The notes beneath the pieces were generated by a model. It was given only the letters and a program-made list of their open reading frames with translations. It was not told the DNA's origin and ran no database searches. A DNA stretch of 60,835 nt. It comes from Priapulus caudatus (Eukaryota > Priapulida > Priapulimorpha > Priapulimorphida > Priapulidae). The position numbers were made by a program, and so were the translations under genes. Within the stretch, counting starts at the first letter, position 1. Each line of letters begins with the position of its first letter. The DNA lies in the NCBI RefSeq assembly GCF_000485595.1, contig NW_014577109.1:549380-610214 (forward strand). Direction: 5' to 3'. This document shows positions 21,723-34,300 of this stretch, one piece after another.

Positions 21723-22257
21723 TACAAGAAAGCTACGATCTGTCCAACCAAAAACATGTGCCGACCAGAGAGCAATTTCGCACGCCACCTCACTGATTGT
21801 GCCAATGCCAATGGAGTTCAATACCAGCATTCAGATGAATCAGACATATCATATGTGTGGTGGAAGTTTATACAGCATTCCCAACACACTTCCAATGTGT
21901 TGCTTCCCTATCGATTTAGGCCTGCATACGAAAATAGAGCAGATTGAATGCAGTTCACCGATTTTCATTCTTGCACACAAAACAAAATTTACAAATGCTC
22001 ATAAGCCATTGCTCATGCGTGAATCAAACTGGCTACAATTAATCTAGCCAAACTGAACATATGCAACGCCAGTATGCTGTCCAGAACTGGCCCGCTCGCT
22101 GTAATGAAATCACATAAGCAAACTTGCCAGGAATAATTCTGGTTAGCTGTGAATTGACCATGGACAGCCAGTCATGAGCGGCCTCACCCATCCAGGTGTG
22201 TGGGAGACCGTCTCACAGGCTGAACGGGGATGCTTCCCTGAACCGCGCGGGACTAGC

Positions 22258-22386
22258 TCAGCCTTTGTGTTTTGCCTCGTGATTGTTAAACTTTTTCGCC
22301 GTAAGCTTTGCGGTGGCCTCTTGTTCCCCTGAGCTGTCGTGAACATCACCATCCGACTCCGAATCACTCCTTCCATCCTTCTGAAC
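22258..22386 (-). CDS. Ceramide synthase exon 9 (acidic C-terminus, stop)
   Basis: Codes VQKDGRSDSESDGDVHDSSG then EQEATAKLTAKKFNN and HEAKHKG, then TGA at 22258. The cytosolic tail carries Ser in acidic context, the sites phosphorylated by casein kinase 2 in mammalian ceramide synthases. The acceptor is GGACGCACAG. Confidence 0.92.
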   Translation of the reverse strand, partial: VQKDGRSDSESDGDVHDSSGEQEATAKLTAKKFNNHEAKHKG

Positions 22387-25300
22387 CTGTGCGTCCGCAA
22401 GAACAGTGCGAAAACACATTCATTAGATTAGAATTATTGTGTAAAACACACACAGGCATGATCACAGTGTGCAAGAAATAACAGAGTATAATAACTGCAA
22501 TTTCCTCACAAGTTCTTTTTTGTTACACCCAGATAACAACAAATGAGATAGTGAAATGGAGTGTCAAGCACCACGATTAATGAATACTATATTGTTCACA
22601 ACATATCATGCAATTTTGATCAATCGCCTCGAACCTAAAATACGGCATGATTAGTTTTCATTTCAATAATGAAAATGCAGGCTAAATGATTACACACCTA
22701 CTTAATTAGATATTTAGCAATGACGTTCTTATTTTAACAGTATGTGAACTGTTATTGTATATATTAAACTAGTTTATTAATTATGTTCATAACACTAATA
22801 ACATATTAAAAGAAAAATGTATAAATTTTAAAACGAAATCCGAAACACCGAAAGGTTTAGTCAAACGCGTTTCACTTTCTCCGAAAACAGGCTACAAATC
22901 ATGCATTGTGCTGCTACGACCGTGTTGCTACCGGAACATAACTTAAGGCTGCTGGAAAACGCTGACCAGGCATAATAGACACAGTCAAAATTAGGAAAGC
23001 AAACTGACCGCAGACGCCTCAGCAAGTACATTTCTAGGGCAGTCGATCGCGAGTACCACGACGAGGAGTGGACGGAGAGGGACGTAACCGATTTCTGGTC
23101 ACCACTCGCTGCAACCGTCCAGCCACGGTTAGAAACCGGTAACAAACTTGGGTGGCCAGCCAATACCCGGGCACCCGACGTGCACGCCAGAACACGACGG
23201 CCCCCACATCCACAGGCGCCCTCTTTATGCCTGCTGGCACAACAGGCACACAGGGCGAGTGCGCACGCCATCGCGGCGACGACAGGGCAGAAAAACGCAA
23301 CATGTGAGCGAGAGGTGGAAGGGTGTTGTAGCACAGGGCAGAAGAATGCCACGTGTGAGAAATAAGGATGTGGTAGAACAGGACAGAACGGCAGCACATG
23401 CAAGTAGGAGGCAGAAAGGTGTGGCACAGAGTGAAGACGAATGAGAACGGAAAGTAGATTAATATGGTACACAGGGTAGAATAACCTCACAGTGCAAGTA
23501 AGTGTCAAGAATAGGTTGGCAGTGCAGATTATAAGAATACTACACTGGTTAAACAGGTTACCAGGAGTTAGAAGGGTATGATAACACGGAGTAGGAGAAC
23601 ATCATGTGTGTGAGCGAGAGTACAAAAGGGTGTGGTAGCACAGGGTAGCAGCACAACACATGCACGAAGCTCACTGGCCCACCAGCCACTCATGAATTTG
23701 CCTGCCTGATAAAATTACACGGCACGGCCAACGTTGCGACAGTTGGTCCTGAGTATGTCACTGGGAAGACTACGTCAGAGGTAGAGTTCCGAAATTCGTT
23801 CGCTCTATACTAAATTTCAAGGGCAAATCAGTCACATAAATAGCCAATCACCAGGCAAAAAGATACTACTTCAAACGCGGCCTAGACGTGGACGAAGCAG
23901 CAGGTTGCTACACTATGCACCAATAGCAAGTGTTCAATGCAGGTAGGGTTAGTACGGCATCGTTAGAGGGCATTTTGCAGACGCATAATGAAGGATGGAG
24001 GTGGGGCTATTACAGCACCACTAAAGGGCAGCACGGCACAAGAGAAGCAGCTGCAGTGACACGAACACTGGCTTGCCCACTCTGCCTTTACCCACAACTG
24101 GCATTAGTTTTAGTTTGGCTGAAATGAAGCCAAAGGGCTGCCGCACGCAAGGTGCCAATAAAGATTTTGGATCGTGTCTGCTTCCTACTTTCTTTCCCTT
24201 TCTTTCCTTCCCATGCTCCATAGCTATACATATCTCTCTCCCTCCTGCTCCACACTTGCTCTTGTTTCTGCATCTCCCCGCTTTTTCTTTCATCTGCATC
24301 ATCGTATTCACTTACATCTCTATTTACTTTTCACTATCTCTGTCTCTCTATATATAACATGCCCTATCCTTCCCTCTTTGCACATCTCTCGTTCCAATTT
24401 CTCGCTTCTCTATTGCCCTGTATCCTACGACTTTCAAACGGGATTGCCTAACAGTTGTTTGAGTAAGGACAGACTGTGCCGACCCAGTGTGCAGCTAGCT
24501 CATCGTTTACATACCTGGCCTTCCTGTATGGCTTTACAAGCAACTTGGCATAGCATATAGAACCAGATTAAGTGAAGAATTTGCAGGAGATACAGGAGAG
24601 CGAGGAATAGCATTCTTGATTTGAATTCTCCAATGATGACGTGAGCATCATACATGACTGTGCGTAAAACCCTGTGGGGAAAAGGAGGCATCGGTTATTC
24701 GGACTTTGCCGGTGGTGCCAGCAGTCGGCTGCAAAACAAAACTGTTAACGATCGATGCGATCACAACAAAACGAAACGGGCAGAGGGAGATGCGCAGGGT
24801 AGGGCCGGCAGGGCAGCGTCTCATCCCCGCGACTACTTACCCACCACCACCCACGCGCACGCGCACTCGGCGTACGTACGGCGCGGTGCCGCAGGAAAGC
24901 AGCTAGACAGCAAACCGCGCCATAGCAGTGGCAACGCGCCCTTGGCTGCAGGACTGGTAAGGACGAGGCGCGGGCACTCACTGCATGCACTGGCATGTAG
25001 ACTGGTCATGCACAGGCAAGTAGGGCACACCTCTGCTGGTGCCAATGCGTCAGCCACATCATATGAGAAGGACAGATGTTATCCACACGGTGGAACGCAC
25101 ACTTAACTATTGTAATCAGTTACCGTCCTAGGGGCACCCTAAAACTAATGTTCAAAATGTATGTAACCCAGCTATAATTGCTCCTGGTGGATCTACTAAA
25201 TACCGGACAGTTGAACATTGCCAACTATGTAAAGGCATCATCCGTCTCCAGACAACTCGTTACGATATACACCTTGGACTCTTGGTCACAATCTTGGGAG

Positions 25301-28300
25301 CTGGCAGACACCGCCACTTTACACACTACTTGGGAGCGGGACGAATGAACGTGAACGAATGACAGAGATAGAGATAGAGGGAGAGAGAGAGAGATGACAG
25401 ATAAAGTAAGAGTGCACAACTCGAAAACGACAAACTCAAAAACGGTGAAAATTAAAAAGCAGACGCCGAGCCAGCTGTCATGTCTTACCGGGACGGGCAC
25501 ATCAAGTTGTCTACAAAAGGTTCAGAAATCCCAAAGACTTTTGCTCTGACGAAGTTCTTTCCGACTGCACATAGTTCGCCGAAGCGATCACCATGAGTAA
25601 CAATGACATCTAAGAAACACACGCCAATGCTTGCATCTCCAACAGCGGGCCAAAGCATGCCATAAGCTGTCAAACAGCGTCCACACCTGTGCTAAGAGCA
25701 TGCAACTGCTGCCTACTGAGCATTTCAAGCCAGGATTCATTCGTCGCGTGCACCATTGTGAAACCAACATCAATCACGAGTCACGCCTGTTCGACGTAAC
25801 ATCGAGACCATGCGGTCATACACCTGCAGATTTCTCCTTTTGACCTTCTTGCTAGCACGCCTGCACAATCTGATGTGGACATGAATACGGGATATCAAAC
25901 CAATAACACGTTTTATCCCCAACAAGTACGTCATCCACACTATCCACTTGTGTCAAACAGACATCACCATGGATCTTCTAAAAACACCCTCATACGAGGG
26001 TACACCATTACCAATAACTAGATAAATAACTGGTTCCATTTGTTGCGATCAGTCTCGCAGGATGCAGTTTGGAGTTGAATACTACGAGGTAAGGTATCAG
26101 ACTTCAAGCAGCATTCGCAAAGCAACATAAGCGAGAACCATAGCGATGAGATAAGCCACCAGCAACGAAGTTAAACAACTCGTAATAGACAACTGTACTA
26201 TAGTCGCGTAGCGCTACGTAATAACTGCATGAATTTGTTAATTCACACGCGGATTAGAACAGAGATCGGTTACGGAAAAGTGCAAAGGAGTGGGTGAGTT
26301 ATGTCTGGTAACACTTTGGGAAACCAGACTGTTTGTTACACATGCAGGAAAGCAGACTTCGCATCACAAGAAGCAACGTGTCAATCTGGTCAAAGAGCGT
26401 TGTACTGCACAGTCCAGTACACGTTAAATTTGGTCAAAATTTGATGCAAGTACACTGCCTCTTTAGCTTTAGAGCTTATACCAATGTTATGCCTGATACG
26501 CAGATGGCATTCAGGGATATACAAGGTGGGTATCCTGGAAGAAAAACGTGACCGTCTGTCTTCTGGAGGGACAGAGGAAGATGTTTCTGGTAGCAGCATG
26601 GTCGTATGCAGCGTTTCAATCATGTCAAAGCAGGTGCTCCTACCTGTCCAGTCACCACGGCATAATACGCAATGCGTAATATCATGTAGAACCATATGAC
26701 ATGCAAGATTTGCAGTATAACCAGTAAGCCATTGTAGATGATATATGCAGACATAACACTCATATTGAGCATGACATGGCCGACAGTCAGGCCAAAGTAC
26801 AATATCCTGCGAAAGAAATAACGGAATGAATAAAAACATTGGATACAATTTGGCAAAGTCTCTGAATTATTAGTAATAGGTTTAGTTCCCCCACCTACAG
26901 ATATATAGCACAACACCGCCCACTTCCACTGTAAGAGGGTGGCATTGCGTAGTGCAAAAAGATAAAGGAAAACATTATAAATTGAAAAATTAACCCAACA
27001 CACGCAAAATCTGAGGGACAGAAATTTGGAACACCAAGGATGTCATCACACTTCTGCAAAGGCTATGTGTGCAGTAGGAGGCATAGGCAAATGAACATAA
27101 TTTACACAACAAGAAATAAGAGGAATGGATAGTTCACATTGGGAGGCAGTATGGCTAGTGCGGCCTAAACTTAACTCCCGATGCTGTGCATGAGTGGCTT
27201 TTTGAAAATTATAACCAAGTGCAGCTCTTGGAAAGGAAAGGGGCATTGAATAACACCTTACAACGCGAAACAACATTCACATATCCATCACCAAAACGAA
27301 ACCGTTCTTATTACGTACACTTACTTACTATGAAAGCAGTTTATGACTTTAACACATAAGCATAGGGTGGCTAGCATTCTACTTACTGATAATTCGTATA
27401 CTGAGGGGGGGGGGGTCGAAATAACGTTTTGCTACTGACCCGTATGGAGTAATAACCTCTGAATAGCAACTGACCCATACGATTTTCAGCAAAGTTCTGA
27501 TGGCATGGCATGTCGAGTGTGTGAATATTTTGCTACGGAAGGCCTTGCGACATGATGAGGCACAAGTACTGTATACGCCATATTTTTCGCGTACAGATAT
27601 TTTCGCGAATTCAGACTTGAAGGACAATTGCGCAAGCGGTTAATTTCGCAGTCGGTGGATTAGGAATTATTCAGTATGAATTGTTCGCGTGTTGTTATTT
27701 TCGCGGTCGGGAACGCAGTCGCGAAATTTGCGAAAATTAAACCACCGCGAAATATACAGCGTATACAGTAGATAAAACATGGCAGCACCCACTGCTCCGC
27801 ATGTGACTCGCTGTGCTTGCTGTGATGCGGTTTTGCGATTTCACGTATGTTTTACACTAATCCAGGTTGAATCAGTTACTAAACAGATAGTCAGATCCGT
27901 AGTACCGTGATAGATACTGTGAGTAGTGGGCAAGCATTGGCAGATTGATGCTTTATGTGATACCTGCTCTACGTATAGTACAAATGCTATATTAGACTTG
28001 GCGTTTTGGCCAAATTTGAATTATGTTAATGACATTTGTTAGCACTCCTGGAAACGTGGTCCATTAAACTTATTTCAAATTGAAATAAATAGTTGATAGA
28101 AAAAAATGTTGCATAGTTCATATCAAACTGAAAACAATAAAAAGCCCACTTTCCCAGCTCGGCTTTCCCATTTCGTGCTGTAGCATTATACATGAATATA
28201 CATCCAAAATTACACTTTAAAAAATTAACCCTGGGAAACGTTGCATGGCAGTTTCCTTCTTACATCATAACACACCTATCACATCTGATCTATAGTTATC

Positions 28301-31300
28301 TGTATATGCCTCAATCTGTACTTGTTTCGAGTACTTGTAACGAGTGCTTAAAAGACAGAATTAACATACACAGCTTTGCAAAGGCCAGTAAATGTAATCA
28401 CGTTGCAATGTGCAAACAACCTACGCACATTACTAACAACGACGACGACGTAAAAAACTTGCTATGCTGCTGACATGTGCTGGCACTTTTATCTACATGT
28501 ACATACGCAGTTATCTATACACGCACACTGGCCTATAGACCGATGATCTGCAGAGATCTGGTGTCTGTATAGGATCCATGATGCCACGATGCAGCCAGTA
28601 GCATTCACATGATGTTAGACAGTATCAGTCAGGTTGCAACACCTAGTGGGAGATAACACGCCTGTGGTGCGACTCTTATGCAGTACTGCTGACCTCCATG
28701 TCTAGACTCCACGAGGAAGGCTTCTCTGCAACTCACTAGACTTATCCGCATAGCAGCAGTAAGCTTGCCGTGCTGCTTGACAAGAGTGCAATTTCCGACA
28801 TATTAGGTGACAGTTGTGCAATGCAATGTGCGGTGTAACGTTGCGACAGCTGGCTGTGCAGAAGGCAATGACTGCTGTGCAATAGAGGCTTGCCCTCGGA
28901 TACTGTCCCGTCACTTCAGCCATACGAGCGTTTAGTGGTCTAACTCCCACCTTTAACTGTTTGCAGATGGATAATGCTACACTCATACATAATCCGTATG
29001 ACAAGGACTACAAATATGTATCTCAACGCACAAGTAATATTTCCTGAAAAATTCATGAAAAATGCTACTAAATTTCCTAACCAACAACATCAATCTACCC
29101 AGTTGCACATTTACAGGCAATAACCTTCACAATCATGGCGATGGAGACTTCCAAGCCTAATTTAGGAACTAAACCATAGTAGAACAAAAGAGAGGCATAA
29201 AACTAGGGGCGATAGGCTGTGGGTATTACCTTTGTAGGCATAAAACTAAATAATTTCAAATGGACATAACCTAAAAATCTCCTTTTCAACTTCCAACCAA
29301 CAATAATAACAAGAACAGCTTGCAAATTCAATATTTTACAATATAGTTTAGAATTTAAGAAAATAAAAACATATTAAAGTAAACACAGGCCTTCCATTAT
29401 TTTGGCTACACAAATGGGTGTACACTAAGGTGCCCGTTATTTAAAACGAGATTTTTTTTATAGTAATAATAATAATAATATTTATTGATTTATATTGCGC
29501 ACGTTACATGCAGATATGTTCACGTGCGCATTACATAGGCTGATTATAAAACAGCGGACTGCAACACTGTAAAATATAGATACTTGAGTTACGAGACAAT
29601 CCTATAACAATTCCTGATTATAAATAGCGGACTGCAACATTGTAAAATATAGATCCTAAAAACGACAATAATATAACATTTTCAATAAAATAGAACTCAA
29701 ATCAAAAGTACACCTAAAATATAATGTCTATGTGTTAAATGCAATGTTAAATAGATGAGTTTTGACTAGGCGTTTAAAAGATTCCAGCAACTTTTCACAT
29801 CGAATATGACTAGGTAGCTTATTCCATAATTTTGGGGCAGCTGATGAGAAAGCTCGATCACCAAGTGTAGCCAACGTTTTTACAGCTGGTGGCTCAATTA
29901 ACATTTGGTTACCAGAGCGCAGACTGTACCGATTAGGTCTCTTTAATATGACTAATTCCCTGATATAATCTGGTGACATACAATGTAATGCCTTAAAAGT
30001 GATGAGTAGTATTTGAAACTCTATATGGAAATAAACTGGCAGCCAATGCAAATGATATAAAACAGGTGATATATGATCAAACTTGGATACATTGCAGATA
30101 AGCCGAGCAGCTGCATTTTGGACTCGCTGTAACTTATTCAGTTGTACCTGGGGCAGACCATAAAGTAAACTATTGCAGCAATCAGCACGACTAGTAATGA
30201 ATGCGTGAATTAGAATTTTTGTTGATTCCGTAGAAAAAAACGTTCGGATTCCTCTAATATTATGAAGATGGAAAAATGAAGTACTGCAGAGTTTGGAAAC
30301 ATGAGTCTCCATCGTTAGCCACGAATCAAACCAGCAACCCAAGTTTCTGGTCACGGACACTGGCGAAATGTTACAACTCCCGACAGTGATATGATCAATG
30401 TCCACTTTGCACAGTTGTTGCCGGGTACCTATGATGAGTCATTCCGTCTTGTCGTCGTTCAACATTAGCCGATCAGCACGCATCCAGTCACGAATATCTT
30501 TTATACAGGTTTCCATCGCAGAGACAGCCTGTTCCTGGATGGCAGCAGAATTTGGATTGAAGGCTCTTGTAATGCCAATCCTAGACTGAAGGCTCTTGAG
30601 TAAAATATCATGATCGACAGTATCGAAGGCAGCACTGAGATCCAAAAGCACAAGGAGAGTAACTTGCTGGTTGTTCGTGTTCATTAATATGTCGTTCTTA
30701 ACTTTTAACAGTGCCGTTTCAGTGCTGTGTTGTTTCCTGTACGCTGATTAGTTTAGACACATAGGTGAGATTGCTGATTGGGCGGTAATTTTTTAAAACA
30801 AGGTCAAGGCCCGGTTTTTCCAACAAGGGTATCACGAGTGCTTCTTTCCAGTCCTCAGAAAATGTAGCTGTATCTAAAGAACAGTTGACCATCTTAGTTA
30901 GAGCAGGTAATAGCTCGTCAATGCAATTGATAATTAATGGGGTTGGCATTGGATCCAATGCGCAGGTCTTTTTTGATGAATTGTTTATATAATTTTTAAC
31001 TTGTTCCGGCGACAAAACTCCTCAAATAAAACCGCAGGTGCGTCGTTTCCGGTTAGTTCCACATGCTGTAAGCTGCCGCTGCCGAGCGTTGTCTGTATGT
31101 CAATAATCTATTGAACAAAGAAGTGCCCGATATCGTTAGCGAGCACAGACCGGTAGCAGGTAACGGATAACTTCGTTTTGCTTTAATAGTCGTTTTGTAG
31201 CTCTGAACAGTTTTCCTTGATCACAGCTATTCGTAGCGATAAAGTTCGCGTAAAAATTACGCCTAGCTTCATTCATCAAGTACGTTGTGCGGTTTTTGTA

Positions 31301-34300
31301 AGTTTTATAAGTGGCATAATCGGACAAAGACTTTATTGTCCTCCAAATTTTTCCCGCTTTCCGTTTTTGTCTCTTTGACATTCTAATGTTGTCGTCAAAC
31401 CAGGGCACACATGGTCTTACAGTGATAGATTTGGTATTGAGAGGATCATGCTGGTCTAGCAAGTTTGAAAGAGTTGTAGGATTTCACTAGTGAATTTAGA
31501 TCATCGGGAGAGTTACGACATAGGTCTGAAGCAGAGATATCCGCCTTTAGTGACAGTAGATCAATAGATTTTAGCTTCCGGTATTTTAGTTCCTTTACAG
31601 TAAATGTAGGTTTTGGGGCCTTAAGCTCACACGTAACTGCAGCATGATCAGAGAGAAGGCAACCAACGCGTGGTGAACCACAGATAATGTTGTCAGCTTG
31701 GCGATTAATCATTAAGTCCAGTGTGTGACCTTGTACATGGGTTGGTTGTTTTACGTGCTGTTCCAGCCCCATTGATTCCAACAAGTTCAAAAGTCTATTT
31801 GTGTCAGGGCTATCAGCATCAACATGAATGTTAAAGTCTCCTGTTATGAAAAGAGTATCAGCAGTGGAGACTGGGTGCTCAGAAGAGTATGGCGGTCTAT
31901 AGATAATGGCAAGTCGTAGTCGAAAAGGTCCAGATTGAATTTTCCATTCTGAATATTCAAATGAAGCTGTCTCGGCAGCTGCAATGTTATTGACAATCAG
32001 ACTGTCTCTAAATACAAGTGGTGTGCCGCCTCCTTTGCGGGTCCTGCGTGGCTGATCCAGAAGAATATCCGAGAGGAGTGGCTAGGGCTCTAGCAGCAAC
32101 ATCATTGTCGGTAAGCCATGTTTCAGTTATGGCAATCAAATCAGCTTTACTCTCGCAAACAAAATCAACAAACTCTGCCGACTTGTTCTTTAAGGAACGA
32201 GCGTTTAGAGTACATAGCTGCATGAACGGCTTCTCAGTGACAGGCATCGCGTCGACAGTCGGCACGTTAGCAATGAATTTGATACATGAAATAGGCTTTG
32301 AGCTACGTGTACTCTTGCAGTAATAACTGGTGAAATAAACTCATACGGATGAATACCGTTCAAGTTCGAATAATTGTTATCCGGCTGACGTCCGACTGGC
32401 CGTCGTGTAGCATTGATGAGGGGTTTAATTGGCCGACGGTAATTTCTGCCCGCCCTTGTTCCTCGCTGTCTCATCTTTGATTTCTTGCACAGCTGTAGTG
32501 ACTTTATTCTCGTCCATACAGCACTGTTTAGACTTGATTTGTCGATGGCAGAAACTTCACGGTCGATTGAGCGTAGCATTGCACTTGTGTACCGGGCAGC
32601 CATATTGTGACGCTGAAGAACTGTAGCAGATTTGCTAAGAAATCCCAATTTTGCAGGCCAAAATGTTCACAAACTATCGCTTGTAATTCACTTACAATGT
32701 TTTTTGCCTGTACCTTGGGTGTTCATAAAAGTACTTGTTTATAACAAACACAAATAAAACACTTAATAATCGCGTAAAATTACACAAATGGGTGCAGCTA
32801 TGCAGCGCAACCCTTCAGCATAGTCACGCACGTGTATTACTATCGTATCGTATTTCTACTATAGTATGAACTAACACAACAATAGCCGCGTTCACACTTC
32901 ACACGTAGCAAGAAATTCGGTATTTAGCGTTCACACGAGGCAAAATGCGCGGTCCAAGAAATACGGTATCTAAACAGATCCGGTATTTCATGTAAATACG
33001 AGGCTTCCCAGACCCCAAATATTTTGCCGTGCTTGAGAAATACCGGATCACTTGCACCGCGCATTTCCTCGTGTGAACGCTAAATACCGTATTTCTGAAG
33101 CCGCGTATTTTATAGACTGCTCCGCGCTCGACAGTTCCAGTGTAACGCAAGTGGAACTGTCGAGCGCGGACCAGTCTACGTATTTTATCGGCAGTTGGTG
33201 CGCATTGAATTGTTTATTTCGCATTGTTCGCTTGATTGTTACTAAAGCAGCTCGTAGCTCGCAAATACGGCATTTCTGGAGCCGCGAATCAGCGTGTGAA
33301 CGCTCGGCCGCGTATTTGTCTCAGATTCGGTATTTCGCAAATACCGTATTTCTGGAGCCGCGAATCAGCGTGTGAACGCTCGGCCGCGTATTTGTCTCAG
33401 ATTCGGTATTTAATAAATACAAGGTCTCGTCTGAACGAGCCTAATGTCTATTTTGAGGCATAAAACCAGAGACTGCCACACCTGCAAAGGACCAACATTT
33501 ATAGCATAATCTGATGATTAACCATTTTAAAATACAATCAATAGGCTTTCTACATATTCCCATCTTTCAAATAAATATTAAATAAATAATTATTGTCAAC
33601 AATGTGCTGGAGTATCGTTTATTCATGAGAGCCTGCACAAAATTAACTTTTCAATAATCTCTTCTAACATACGGATTATACTTGTTGTACATAAAATCAC
33701 GAATTGGTTAGTCATTAGCAATGTAATTTAAAGTGGGTCAAGTCTGTTGTAAATACATCCTAATGTTTAGCCATGGGCACTGCATTTAATAGACCTTTAC
33801 ATTAAATTTAACCGTGTATTATTGTTTCCCTAGATCTGCATTTTTGTTTCAGTTATAACTAGATACTCACCTGTAGGGAAAGATGACTAACCGTGTCAAG
33901 AACCACATCACCGTAAATATGATGAACAAGAGATCGCACAGCCGATGCAGGCGGCAGTACTTCGCCATCTTTGCTGCCTAAAACACGACAAGGTACACGC
34001 ATGCAACTCGCTGCCACTAACTGTTGTCATCAATTCTCTAACTAACCGAAAGCACGCGTAAATTACTGTGATATTAAAATTTCTAGACCTGGTCAGCTAT
34101 GATGGATGTCCAGCTGCCTAATACTAGTGAAACCCAAAACAGCCATATAGCACTAAAGCATGCGCTATGCTTCTGCCAAGGTCTGTACATATCACACAGG
34201 ATAAGGCTACAATTAAAATTTTTTTGTTTGCCCTCACCCGACCAAGGCTGAAAAGTTTGGGTAGGTAGGGAGGGTTTTTTCTTTTTTTTGAGAAGGGTCT

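Larger units (their letters stand above)
32880..33450. mobile_element. Inverted-repeat MITE with internal duplication
   Basis: AATACCGTATTTCT/GGTATTTCTT-type words recur in both orientations, with GTTCACACG near the left side and GTGTGAACG in the middle. It contains the hairpin insertion at 33104-33188 and the tandem duplication at 33265-33420. Outer ends are uncertain. Confidence 0.55.

Noticed and set aside
22861-23508. 215-residue minus-strand frame in the ceramide synthase intron
   Set aside because: Coincides with a degenerate minisatellite and has no recognisable family or splice context.
24515-24657. Use of a nearer acceptor (CGCACAG at 24658) for exon 8b
   Set aside because: It would give AGT CAT GTA TGA after exon 7, an immediate stop. 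The acceptor at 24672 keeps the frame.
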